NCBI GenBank assembly: GCA_002162675.1
Contig: MAAE01000046.1
Location: 1 to 64,000, forward strand
DNA from: Colwellia sp. 39_35_sub15_T18
GTDB taxonomy: Bacteria; Pseudomonadota; Gammaproteobacteria; Enterobacterales; Alteromonadaceae
Length of the DNA: 64,000 bases
Reading direction: 5' to 3'
This document shows, in pieces, positions 1 to 7,497 of this stretch. How positions within the stretch are numbered: the stretch's first letter is position 1; every line of letters starts with the position of its first letter. The notes beneath the pieces were generated by a model. It saw nothing but the letters and a program-made list of their open reading frames with translations, made no database searches and was not told where the DNA came from. The position numbers and the translations under genes are program-made.

Positions 1-93
1 CCTGATAATCATATAGAAATCTCATCCGTGTAAGCGGCACGTTTTTCGACTCTACAGGCTAAGCTTAATGATCACTGTAATGAGGAGCTAGTT

Positions 94-1119
94 ATGAAAC
101 TATATGGTGGAATAGACTTACATTCAAATAATAGTGTTTTCAACTTAGTAGATGAAAATGCCAATGTTGTACTAAAAAAACGCATAAGTAATGATATTGA
201 GGCTATCATTCTTCTTTTGGAGCCCTATTCTGATGCAGTTGAAGGGTTAGTTGTTGAATCAACCTACAATTGGTATTGGCTAGTTGACGGGCTAATGGAT
301 GCCGGGTTTAAAGTGCATTTAGCTAATACAGCAGCTATCCAACAATATTCAGGGTTAAAACACGGTGATGATGATAGTGATGCCAACTGGTTAGCTAACA
401 TGTTACGCCTAGATATTCTGCCCGAAGGATATATCTACCCAAAAGAAGAGAGAATGATCCGTGATTTATTACGAAAACGGTTTCAGTTAGTACAACAAAA
501 AACGATAAACCTATTATCAATTCAAGGGTTATATGCTCGACACTTGAATATGAAATTAAATAGTGATCAGGTCAAGAGGTTAACTGAAAGGCAGCTCACG
601 ATAGATTTTTCTGATCTAAATGTCCGTTTAGCCGCCAGCACAAATTTGGTCATGTTACTGTGTCTAACGAAGCAGATCCAACAGATTGAGAGAGTATTAA
701 AACAACAACTAAAGTTAAAAGCCGAGTTTGTAAAATTGACCAGTATTGATGGGATCGGTCTAATCCTAGCTCTCACTATTATGCTAGAAACAGGAGATAT
801 ATCCCGCTTTAATAAAGTCGGTCAGTACGCGTCATATTGCCGCTGTGTAAATGGTGGCAGATACAGTAACGGTAAAAAGAAAAGTAAAACAAATACAAAA
901 AATGGCAATAAATATTTAGCTTGGGCCTTTATCGAGGCTGCTAATTTTGCGATTCGTTTTAACGATACCGTTAAGAGGTTCTATCAACGTAAACTTGCTA
1001 AAAAATCTATCGTTATAGCAAGAAAGACAGTTGCCCATAAATTAGCGAGAGCCTGCTATTACGTAATGAGAGATCAAGTTGAGTTCGATGTTAATAAAGC
1101 ATTTGGATATTCAAAATGA
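94..1119 (+). CDS. IS110-family transposase
   Basis: A 341-residue DEDD transposase of the IS110/IS1111 family, which moves circular or double-stranded IS intermediates with an RNA guide. The N-terminal RuvC-like domain shows D8 (GIDLH), E55 (VVEST) and the D93/D96 pair (DDSDANWLA). The C-terminal Transposase_20 region starts near residue 217 (SIDGIGLILAL) and continues through GQYASYCR. The length is normal for the family and the frame is intact. The start is supported by GAGGAG about 8 bases upstream. A long noncoding stretch follows and may hold the guide RNA. Upstream sequence is cut by the window edge, so the left end of the IS is not fully visible. Confidence 0.93.
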   Translation: MKLYGGIDLHSNNSVFNLVDENANVVLKKRISNDIEAIILLLEPYSDAVEGLVVESTYNWYWLVDGLMDAGFKVHLANTAAIQQYSGLKHGDDDSDANWLANMLRLDILPEGYIYPKEERMIRDLLRKRFQLVQQKTINLLSIQGLYARHLNMKLNSDQVKRLTERQLTIDFSDLNVRLAASTNLVMLLCLTKQIQQIERVLKQQLKLKAEFVKLTSIDGIGLILALTIMLETGDISRFNKVGQYASYCRCVNGGRYSNGKKKSKTNTKNGNKYLAWAFIEAANFAIRFNDTVKRFYQRKLAKKSIVIARKTVAHKLARACYYVMRDQVEFDVNKAFGYSK

Positions 1120-1608
1120 AGACATAATCTATAGGTTTAAATCAAGAGGTTGAGTTTTTACCCTGTGTTGGTACAACCATAATTCTGATTAAACATCCTC
1201 TTGACCCTTTTTAAACTTTTTGTTCGAGGTTGATATGCCTGTGCTTTGAGCCCTTAATGTCTGGATACGCCGAAGGTGTAAACCAGTATTCTGTCAAAGT
1301 GATTAGCTGACAAGCTAACCTCATTAACGGCATGGACAAAGTACGGCACTAAATGATTTCTGAGGCAGAAGCTGCCAAGGGCAGTCGTTATCTATTTAAT
1401 AACTAACGACAACAGCCTTAATTCAGATGGGTGACTGGTGCATGTTAATTGACACTACACTAAGAGATTTTTAGGTGCATAGCAGCAAACAAATTGATAA
1501 AGCCTGAAGGCTAAAGTAATTGATTAAAAGATCAAGGAATATTGTTTTGCCCTTGACATGAGTTTTCTAATGGGTGACACAGGGGGCTGTGCTTTTTTCA
1601 AAAATTCT
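1120..1608 (+). ncRNA. IS110 noncoding tail, candidate bridge RNA
   Basis: About 480 bases without a convincing gene lie between the transposase stop and the junction with the glpQ fragment. IS1111-group elements carry their bridge RNA downstream of the transposase, so this is the expected place. The stretch contains self-complementary segments, for example AGCTGACAAGCTAACC near 1306. The nonamer ATGGGTGAC occurs twice, at 1427–1435 inside the stretch and at 1570–1578 close to the presumed right end. That pattern would fit a guide loop matching the element terminus. The assignment as an RNA is inference from family and position; the exact ends are unknown. Confidence 0.4.
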
Positions 1609-1650
1609 CAAACGTATAGCTAACGGCAGGTGCCGTTAGCTATACGTTTG
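1609..1650. repeat. Perfect 20-bp inverted repeat at IS/glpQ junction
   Basis: Arms at 1609–1628 (CAAACGTATAGCTAACGGCA) and 1631–1650 are perfect reverse complements with only GG between them. The right arm runs into the truncated glpQ frame. IS110 elements often target palindromic sequences, so this could be a target, a terminator-like hairpin or a by-product of rearrangement. Confidence 0.9.
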
Positions 1651-1849
1651 CGCTCATCACTACATCTTGTTCGATATAATCAGCACCCATCGCGTATGCC
1701 ATGGCCTTTACCTCCATACTGTGTTCAGGTAAATAACCACTGGCGCCTCTATGGGCAATGACTATCTTTTGTTGACCGTTTACTTCTATGGCTACAACGG
1801 GTGAAGTAAAAATGGCAAGTAAGCATAAATATAAATAGGGGAGTTTCAT
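1640..1849 (-). pseudogene. glpQ: Truncated glycerophosphodiester phosphodiesterase
   Basis: Only the N-terminal ~65 residues of a periplasmic GlpQ remain: a signal peptide (MKLPYLYLCLLAIF) followed by the GDPD hallmark IVIAHRGASGYLPEHS and GADYIEQDVVMS. The family needs roughly 330–360 residues, so the barrel is missing. Similarity stops at about 1650, where the 20-bp inverted repeat and then the IS110 tail begin, and the frame ends three codons later. The start at 1849 is chosen because it opens the signal peptide; an upstream in-frame start at 1921 would add an implausible extension. The gene is probably broken by the insertion or an associated deletion. Confidence 0.85.
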
Positions 1850-2137
1850 GGGATGTGACAAGGTAAAATAGTGAGTGCTTATAGTATCAACTATAACTAT
1901 TACAGTGATATTAAACAGCAAAAGTTAACAAATAGTTAAGTGATAAGAAAAGCATCACCTAGATTTTAGTTGAGGGTTACCAAGTTAATTCAGTCGTTAA
2001 TCGACAGGTTAGTAAAACGTTGTTCGTATGTGTTTTTGCTGTGCTATGTATTCTTTTTAGCTATCTAATGTATTTCTGTTGACTATCTAATGTATATACA
2101 TTATTATCTAATCTCATTCATTAAAGGAGACATATTT

Positions 2138-2335
2138 ATGTCTAAGATTACTAAGAAAGAAGCAACTAAAACAGCAACTAAATTAGCAAAAAAAGCAGTA
2201 AAAAAAGCGGGTATCAAATCTTCTAAAGGTAAAGTTGTTAAATTAGCAGCAAAAAAAGCGCTTAAACTAGTTAAAAATGGCGAGAATAAAAAAGCACGTT
2301 CAGTAGTAAAAAAGGTAGCTAAGAAAGCCGCTTAA
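2138..2335 (+). CDS. Lysine/alanine-rich histone H1-like small protein
   Basis: A 65-residue protein made almost wholly of Lys, Ala, Val and Thr in repeats such as ATKLAKKAVKKAG and LAAKKALKLVK, resembling bacterial histone H1-like or AlgP-type tails. Such proteins bind DNA or other polyanions; polyphosphate is a plausible ligand here because CHAD, CYTH, ppk and ppx genes follow. The start at ATG 2138 is supported by AAAGGAGA seven bases upstream; a longer upstream frame from 2090 lacks this. No enzymatic domain is seen. The function is inferred from composition and context. Confidence 0.75.
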   Translation: MSKITKKEATKTATKLAKKAVKKAGIKSSKGKVVKLAAKKALKLVKNGENKKARSVVKKVAKKAA

Positions 2336-2421
2336 GTTTACTAGTAGAGTGAAGGCTCGTCAGTTATAATGGCGAGCTCCCCTACTATATTAAACATAAA
2401 ATTTTACAGGTGGTAGCTACA

Positions 2422-2625
2422 ATGGCGAGTAGTACTGAAAAAAAAACAAAAAAGAAAAAAGAAGCTCAACTTGTAATACGCTTAGATAAAAATTCAAGAG
2501 ATGCATTTGTTGATGCTTGCCAATCTATTGATACTACGGCTTCTCGGGAGTTGCGAGCATTTATCAATAAATTCTTACGAAGTTATAACGATGGTAAGTA
2601 TGACGACCGTAGACATGATTTATAG
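2422..2625 (+). CDS. Ribbon-helix-helix protein with lysine-rich tail
   Basis: A 67-residue protein. Its N-terminal tail is a Lys/Glu run (EKKTKKKKEAQ) and leads into a ribbon-helix-helix pattern: strand LVIRLDK, then helices NSRDAFVDACQSI and ASRELRAFINKFLRSY. RHH proteins dimerise and bind DNA, often as autoregulators or as partners of ParA ATPases. The ATG at 2422 has AGGTGG upstream; an in-frame GTG at 2410 overlaps that ribosome-binding site and is less likely. It lies on the same strand as the downstream RHH-CHAD-ParA genes, but a 515-base gap separates them. Confidence 0.7.
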   Translation: MASSTEKKTKKKKEAQLVIRLDKNSRDAFVDACQSIDTTASRELRAFINKFLRSYNDGKYDDRRHDL

Positions 2626-3038
2626 CGCCAAAAATAGCGTAAATAGTATAAACAGAGATAGGTAAATTTTCTGAGAAATATCTATTAATACACCAAGCAA
2701 AATAGTGATGACTCTGTCTTTTCTGAAAGCTCATTAATGTCATCGATGTCATTAATTTAATGATTTATTCCCCATATACCGAAAAACCTCTTCGAATATT
2801 CATCAAAGATAAAATATCGATTAATCGCTAAACCTAACAGTCGTTTGAGTTCATTACCCTCAGGTGAATCTAAGGTTTTGGCGATATCATTTACAGGCCA
2901 TTAGGTTTTTTATCTTGGTTTTAGCCTAACTTTATTTACTGGATGTTACCTCACTTACTGAATCTACCTCCTTAGGGGTATAGGGCATAGTGAAGTGTTC
3001 ATAAAGCAAAGCTGACTTGTTTTCCCTACGCGCAATTA
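2626..3038. other. Gene-poor stretch before the CHAD-ParA operon
   Basis: I see no convincing gene here. The one structured element is a near-palindrome at 2733–2756, ATTAATG...CATTAAT centred on ATCGAT, with a single mismatched pair on each side of the centre. It might be an operator or a ParA-system DNA site, but nothing in the sequence decides this. Confidence 0.4.
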
Positions 3039-3085
3039 TTGACTTGGTTATTCTTTATGCTACTATAGGTGACGTAGTGACGTCA
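3039..3085 (+). promoter_or_regulatory. Promoter and direct-repeat operator of the CHAD-ParA operon
   Basis: A sigma-70-like promoter is visible: TTGACT at 3039–3044 and TACTAT at 3061–3066 with 16 bases between. Directly after it are two tandem octamers, GTGACGTA (3069–3076) and GTGACGTC (3077–3084), overlapping the palindrome TGACGTCA (3078–3085). Short tandem repeats at the transcription start are typical operators for ribbon-helix-helix repressors, and the first gene downstream encodes one. Autoregulation is therefore likely but inferred. Confidence 0.55.
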
Positions 3086-3140
3086 TGCTGTCTTAATTTC
3101 ATTGTGTGGCGTTATGTCACAAAAACAATAAGGTTGTTCT

Positions 3141-3353
3141 ATGGCTAATGATAAAGCCCCCAAGGCTTCGAAATCGACTAAAGAAAATAAAGAAAATAAA
3201 GAAAATAAAAAAAATAAAAAAAACACTTCACTTAGATTAGATAATAAAACATTAAAAGCACTCAAAATTCATGCAATTGAAATTGACTCAAGCGTACAAA
3301 AGATAATTGAACAACTTATCCATAATTATTTAGACGAGGTAAAAAATAAGTAA
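3141..3353 (+). CDS. Ribbon-helix-helix protein with Lys/Asn repeat tail
   Basis: A 70-residue protein and first gene of a tight operon. Residues 1–28 are a charged tail containing a tandem 9-bp repeat that codes for ENK/NKK units. Residues 29–66 fit a ribbon-helix-helix fold: TSLRLDNKTLKALKIHAIE, then SVQKIIEQLIHNYLDE. It is probably a DNA-binding autoregulator and possibly an adaptor between DNA and ParA; the basic tail could also bind polyphosphate. The stop lies two bases before the CHAD gene, implying co-translation. The start is ATG 3141, near AAGG upstream. Confidence 0.75.
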   Translation: MANDKAPKASKSTKENKENKENKKNKKNTSLRLDNKTLKALKIHAIEIDSSVQKIIEQLIHNYLDEVKNK

Positions 3354-3355
3354 CC

Positions 3356-4876
3356 ATGATGAAATCAAACAGTCAAAACTACTTTTATTCAGGACCTGTC
3401 ACTAGTAAAAAATTTGGGAAAGCTCTAGGTAAGTTAACGCTAAAGATAGATAAAAAAGCAGAGCAAGTTGAATTTGAGTTACTCGATTGCTTCAACCAAT
3501 CTATCAGAAAGGCAGGTTGTGTATTATTACGATTGCACAACACTCTGACGTTGTTATTACCGTCAGGACAAATCATTACTCAAATTTGCCCTGAACCGTT
3601 AAGTTATATTACTCTGCTTTCTGAGGGACCGATAAAAAAAGCGCTGTCTTATGTATCACCTCTGAGAAGTTTAATGGTGGTTAGCAAGGGGGTATGTAAA
3701 CAACTTACGGTTTCTTTACTCGATAATGAACAAAAAACACAGTCGCGCGCACATTTACGCACTTTCACGTCATCAGCCATACCTACAACCTTAACGCTTG
3801 CTTCGTTAGTATATCTGCGCGGCTACCCCAATGCTCATGAAAGCTTGTCAAAAAAGCTTGATGATATGGGTTTTAACATCATGGAAAACCCCAATGTTAT
3901 CTATGAAAAATTAATAGCCGATTATAGTGTTTACGAGCCCAAGCCTAAGATAACTATAGGTAATAACGCCACAGCGTACGATACCGCCAATAGCATTATT
4001 CGAACTTATTTAAAGGTAGCTCAAGCCAATGAATTTGGCGTAATAGCAGATATAGATTCAGAATTTTTACACGACTATCGTGTTTCGTTAAGAAAAATTC
4101 GTTCGGTTATTAGCTTATTTAAAGGAGTGTACTCAGCAGAGCAAAGATCCACGTTGAAAACGTTGTTTTCGGATTTGATGGCACCCACGGGGCGATTAAG
4201 AGATTTGGATGTTTATTTACTCGAACGTGAAATGTATTTTACCTTATTGCCAACGTCGTTACACCAAGGGCTTGAGTATATGTTCAAACTGTTTGAAGCC
4301 GAACGGAATGATCAACATAAAGCACTAACAAAACATTTTAAAAGTGCCTCTCTCAACAAACAAATGCGCACCGTTGAAAAATTATTCTTCGGCGATAATC
4401 CTCCTAAAGCGGGTGCTAGTGCAACCATGAACGCATCTGAATATGCCACAGGTGTGATTTGGAAGTGTTATCGAAAAGTCTGTGCAATTGCTCGCGGCAT
4501 TGACGAAAACACTCCTGATGATGAGGTTCACGAATTACGCATTCAATGTAAAAAATTACGTTACTTAATTGAATTCTTTAGCACTCTTTTTGATAAAAAA
4601 GATATAGGTACTGTTATTAAGTCACTGAAAGTATTGCAAAATACGCTGGGTTTATTTAATGATTATTCAGTTCAACAAGATGCCCTCAAAGAATTTATTG
4701 ATGCACGAACATTAAGCAACACCAAACAAAATATAGCAATAGCTCAAAGTGTTGGCGCACTCATTGCCATATTACATCAACGGCAATTAGTAGAGCGGTC
4801 AAAAGTTGTCGCTAAGTTTGTGAATTTCGATAATGCAGACACCCAAACTAAATTTAAAACATTGTTTAAGCGCTAA
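3356..4876 (+). CDS. CHAD-domain polyphosphate-binding protein with CYTH-like N-terminus
   Basis: A 506-residue protein. The C-terminal half is a CHAD domain. Its first repeat carries H239-x-x-R242-x3-R246-x-x-R249 and the RLRDLD motif (280–285). The second repeat carries H392-x-x-R395-x3-K399-x-x-R402-Y403 followed by LQNTLGLFND (427–437). These conserved basic residues form the polyphosphate-binding surface known for CHAD proteins, which localise to polyphosphate granules. Residues ~1–190 look like the degenerate CYTH-like half seen in CYTH-CHAD proteins but lack the ExExK signature, so catalysis there is unlikely. The gene lies between the RHH gene and ParA, which suggests a scaffold on the granule. 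Confidence 0.85.
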   Translation: MMKSNSQNYFYSGPVTSKKFGKALGKLTLKIDKKAEQVEFELLDCFNQSIRKAGCVLLRLHNTLTLLLPSGQIITQICPEPLSYITLLSEGPIKKALSYVSPLRSLMVVSKGVCKQLTVSLLDNEQKTQSRAHLRTFTSSAIPTTLTLASLVYLRGYPNAHESLSKKLDDMGFNIMENPNVIYEKLIADYSVYEPKPKITIGNNATAYDTANSIIRTYLKVAQANEFGVIADIDSEFLHDYRVSLRKIRSVISLFKGVYSAEQRSTLKTLFSDLMAPTGRLRDLDVYLLEREMYFTLLPTSLHQGLEYMFKLFEAERNDQHKALTKHFKSASLNKQMRTVEKLFFGDNPPKAGASATMNASEYATGVIWKCYRKVCAIARGIDENTPDDEVHELRIQCKKLRYLIEFFSTLFDKKDIGTVIKSLKVLQNTLGLFNDYSVQQDALKEFIDARTLSNTKQNIAIAQSVGALIAILHQRQLVERSKVVAKFVNFDNADTQTKFKTLFKR

Positions 4877-4886
4877 GGAATACCGC

Positions 4887-5630
4887 ATGAAAATTTTAGC
4901 TTGTTATAGTAATAAAGGCGGTGTTGGTAAAACAGCGACTTCGGTGAATTTAGCCCTCGCGTTTGCACAAGCCGGGTATCGTACACTCTTGTGTGATTTA
5001 GATCCGCAAGGAGCATCGGGGTATTATTTCCGGGTTAAGCCGTCTAAAAAACTCACCAATGAAAAGTTTTTTAAAGGGGTTGAAAATTTTGCTTCAGCCA
5101 TTCGAGGTAGCGATTATGATAATCTTGATATCTTACCCGCGAATATGACCTTTCGTGATTTTGATGTGTTTTTGTCACGCATGAAAAAACCTAAATCACA
5201 ATTAACTAAAGCGTTAAAAAACGTTAATGACGATTATGACATTATTATTTTAGATTGCCCCCCCAACATTTCTTCGTTGTCGGAAAGTGTTTTTTGCGCG
5301 GCAGATCACATCGTTATTCCCGTTATTCCAACGACGCTATCAGAACGTACATTAGAGCAGCTGATCACGTTTTTTGATGAAAAGAATATTGATATCAAAA
5401 AAATGGTGCCTTTCTTCTCTATGGTACAACGACAAAAAAACATGCATATCGAAACGATGGCACGTTTAAAAACAGTTTACCCTAAAATATTTCTCAACGA
5501 ACCGATCCCTTTTTCTACAGACATAGAACTGATGGGGGTTCATCGTGCGCCGGTCGCAACATTTGCAAAATCACGACCCGCATCCAGTGCTTATAATGAG
5601 TTGTGGACTGAGTTAGTCACTAGAATATAA
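4887..5630 (+). CDS. ParA-family partition ATPase
   Basis: A 247-residue ParA/MinD-like ATPase. The deviant Walker A box KGGVGKTA is at 10–17 with its signature first lysine. It also has the switch-I type LCDLDPQGAS and the Walker B/switch II IILDCPPN. ParA ATPases bind nucleoid DNA and move or space plasmids, chromosomes and organelle-like cargo. There is no ParB gene or parS array nearby, and the partner genes are CHAD, CYTH and Nudix. The cargo may therefore be a polyphosphate granule, by analogy with McdA and carboxysomes; this is inference. The start at 4887 has AAGGA upstream and lies ten bases after the CHAD stop. A longer frame from 4833 would overlap the CHAD gene. Confidence 0.88.
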   Translation: MKILACYSNKGGVGKTATSVNLALAFAQAGYRTLLCDLDPQGASGYYFRVKPSKKLTNEKFFKGVENFASAIRGSDYDNLDILPANMTFRDFDVFLSRMKKPKSQLTKALKNVNDDYDIIILDCPPNISSLSESVFCAADHIVIPVIPTTLSERTLEQLITFFDEKNIDIKKMVPFFSMVQRQKNMHIETMARLKTVYPKIFLNEPIPFSTDIELMGVHRAPVATFAKSRPASSAYNELWTELVTRI

Positions 5631-5642
5631 AGGTACCCGTGT

Positions 5643-6152
5643 ATGAATACCTCTCAAGAGAGCACTCCACAAGAAATCGAACGTAAATTTCTTGTGGCTC
5701 AACTGCCTAATTTAAGTGATGCCAAGCAGTCGGTAATTAAGCAAGGATATTTAACGCATGTTGATGATTCAGTGGAAGTTCGTTTAAGGCAAAAAGAGCA
5801 TGAGTTTTATTTGACGGTTAAACAGGGCGCTGGATTAATCCGCACTGAAGTTGAAACCAGCATAGTACAAGAGCAGTTCACCACACTTTGGCCGTTAACC
5901 GTAGGGGCGCGAATAGAAAAGGTACGTTGGACAGGTAATATTACCAATAACCTTTTTTATGAACTTGATATCTTTTCGGGTCAATTAGAGACACTGCAAC
6001 TTGTTGAAGTCGAATTTTCCTCAATAGCATCAGCTGAAAAATTTATCATTCCGGCTTGGTTTGGCCAAGAAGTTACTGAAGATAAAAGATTTAAAAATAA
6101 ATCGTTAGCAATGAGTAACATTGTTATTCATGAGCTTTTGTCTGAATTTTAA
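5643..6152 (+). CDS. CYTH-domain triphosphate tunnel phosphatase
   Basis: A 169-residue CYTH protein with the defining EIERKFLV motif (E11, E13, K15). The alternating charged tunnel strands follow: VRLRQK, LTVKQG, RTEVET, ELDIF, LVEVEF and the C-terminal DKRFKNKSLA. Members hydrolyse inorganic triphosphate or other linear phosphates with divalent metal, and a few make cAMP. With CHAD, Nudix, ppk and ppx beside it, a tripolyphosphatase role is the best guess. The start has AAAGG upstream, and the gene follows ParA by 12 bases in the same operon. Confidence 0.85.
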   Translation: MNTSQESTPQEIERKFLVAQLPNLSDAKQSVIKQGYLTHVDDSVEVRLRQKEHEFYLTVKQGAGLIRTEVETSIVQEQFTTLWPLTVGARIEKVRWTGNITNNLFYELDIFSGQLETLQLVEVEFSSIASAEKFIIPAWFGQEVTEDKRFKNKSLAMSNIVIHELLSEF

Positions 6153-6166
6153 AGAGGGTTAACTCA

Positions 6167-6544
6167 ATGACAGAAAAACAATACGGTGTATTACCTTTTA
6201 TAAGTGACTCGAAAAGCAAAAAAAAAGTGGTATTGATCAGTAGTTGTGAAAACAAAAAGTGGATTGTACCCAAAGGCCATAAAATTAATAAACGCAGCAA
6301 ACGTGATACGGCCTTGCAAGAAGCATTTGAAGAAGCGGGTATAAAAGGTTATATCAAGCGTAAAAAACCTTTGATTTTTAAAATTAAAAGCCATGGTGAA
6401 AAAGTAACACTAGTACTTTATTTTATGAAAGTTAAGGAATTATTATTGTTATGGCCGGAAAAGAACAAGCGAAAACGAAAAATTGTGAAATTGAAAAAAG
6501 CAAAAACAATGGTGACGTGGCAAAAATTACGTGATTATTTATAA
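6167..6544 (+). CDS. Nudix hydrolase with altered Nudix box
   Basis: A 125-residue Nudix protein. The approach WIVPKG matches diphosphoinositol/Ap4A-type Nudix enzymes. The box begins at G37 and ends QEAFEEAGI (51–59). The metal-binding glutamates E52, E55 and E56 are kept, but the usual first Glu is R43 and the Arg before the Glu triad is Q51. The C-terminus is strongly basic (KNKRKRKIVKLKKAK). DIPP-type Nudix enzymes also cut polyphosphate, which fits the operon. Substrate is unproven and activity could be reduced. The gene follows CYTH by 14 bases. Confidence 0.8.
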   Translation: MTEKQYGVLPFISDSKSKKKVVLISSCENKKWIVPKGHKINKRSKRDTALQEAFEEAGIKGYIKRKKPLIFKIKSHGEKVTLVLYFMKVKELLLLWPEKNKRKRKIVKLKKAKTMVTWQKLRDYL

Positions 6545-6596
6545 TTTTACTAAAAACTACCAATAACAAATTCTACTCGATAATGGAGAATAAAAA

Positions 6597-7346
6597 ATGA
6601 GTCTATCAATTCAAGCTGTGCATGGTATCGGTCCGTCGGCAGCCACTATTCTTGCAGAGAACGGCATTAAAACCGTTGAAAATCTTGCTACTCAAACCCC
6701 TTTGCAGCTAGCAACGATCAAAACCTTTAGCGAAAACCGTGCTACGCAGGTCATCAAAGATGCCAAAGCATTGATGACAAGTAATGTCGCAGTTAAGCCG
6801 ATTGCGGAACCCATTAAACTGTTAGCATCAAAGGACATTGATGAGGTAGTTATTAAGACAATAGATAATATTTCTGACAAAAAAACTGGTGAAAAAGTCG
6901 ACAAAAAGCCTAAAGCTAAAGTGGCTAAAACAGTGAGTAAGAAAACCGACAAGAAAACTGACAAAAAAGTCGACAAAAAGCCTAAAGCTGAAGTGGCTAA
7001 AACAGTGAGTAAGAAAGCGGATAAAAAAACTGACAAAAAAGTCGACAAAAAGCCTAAAGCTGAAGTGGCTAAAACAGTGAGCAAGAAAGCGGATAAAAAA
7101 ACTGGCAAGAAAGTCGACAAAAAGCCTAAAGCTGAAATGGCTAAAACAGTGAGTAAGAAAGCGGATAAAAAAACTGACAAAAAAGTCGACAAAAAGGCCA
7201 AAGCTAAAGTGGCTAAAAAAGTGAGTAAGAAAGCGGATAAAAAAACTGACAAAAAAGTCGACAAAAAGCTCAAAGCTAAAGTAGCTCAAAAAGTGAGTAA
7301 GAAAGCTGATAAAAAAGCTGGCAATAAAACCTCTAAAAAGAAATAG
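6597..7346 (+). CDS. Helix-hairpin-helix protein with lysine-rich repeat tail
   Basis: A 249-residue protein in two parts. Residues 1–60 form a helix-hairpin-helix unit (VHGIGPSAATILAENGI) of the kind that binds DNA non-specifically. From about residue 95 to the end it consists of a 24-residue repeat (consensus includes KVDKKPKAEVAKTVSKKA), giving an extreme positive charge like AlgP or histone H1 tails. Such tails bind polyanions, and lysine-rich proteins are known polyphosphate binders. As the last gene of the operon it could link nucleoid DNA and polyphosphate. A good TGGAGA ribosome-binding site lies upstream, and a hairpin terminator follows the stop. Confidence 0.8.
   Translation: MSLSIQAVHGIGPSAATILAENGIKTVENLATQTPLQLATIKTFSENRATQVIKDAKALMTSNVAVKPIAEPIKLLASKDIDEVVIKTIDNISDKKTGEKVDKKPKAKVAKTVSKKTDKKTDKKVDKKPKAEVAKTVSKKADKKTDKKVDKKPKAEVAKTVSKKADKKTGKKVDKKPKAEMAKTVSKKADKKTDKKVDKKAKAKVAKKVSKKADKKTDKKVDKKLKAKVAQKVSKKADKKAGNKTSKKK
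6897..7328 (+). repeat. 72-bp in-frame tandem repeat, six units
   Basis: The landmark GTCGACAAAAAG recurs at 6897, 6969, 7041, 7113, 7185 and 7257, an exact 72-base period (24 codons). The units are nearly identical in the middle and more diverged at the 3' end. The array encodes the lysine-rich tail of the HhH protein and is expected to vary in copy number between strains. Confidence 0.92.
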
Positions 7347-7386
7347 TACGCCACTGATTTGAAATGGAAACTTGCCTAGTGTAACG

Positions 7387-7440
7387 GCCTATCAGTTAAC
7401 ACAACTATTATTGCGTTAACTAATAGGCTTTCTTCTTTAT
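7387..7440. terminator. Bidirectional terminator between operon and ppx
   Basis: The hairpin arms GCCTATCAGTTAAC (7387–7400) and GTTAACTAATAGGC (7415–7428) pair with one internal mismatch region and are followed by TTTCTTCTTT. It lies between convergent transcription units and could serve both. Confidence 0.8.
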
Positions 7441-7497
7441 TTGCATAGCAACAATGAGTTGGTTATAGGTGCGCTAAGCTGGCAAAATACGCAGAGC

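Noticed and set aside
1609-1650. Integron attC site
   Set aside because: The palindrome lacks the spaced simple sites and unpaired bases of attC; no integron integrase is present.
4833-4886. Upstream start for ParA
   Set aside because: It would overlap the CHAD gene by 44 bases and put 18 unrelated residues before the Walker A region; ATG 4887 has a ribosome-binding site.
6692-7289. Long minus-strand frames rich in Phe, Leu and Ser opposite the lysine-repeat gene
   Set aside because: They mirror the AAA-rich lysine codons of the plus-strand repeat, have no ribosome-binding site and resemble no family.
6897-7328. CRISPR-like periodic repeat
   Set aside because: The 72-base period is coding, in frame and lacks distinct spacers; it is a protein repeat.
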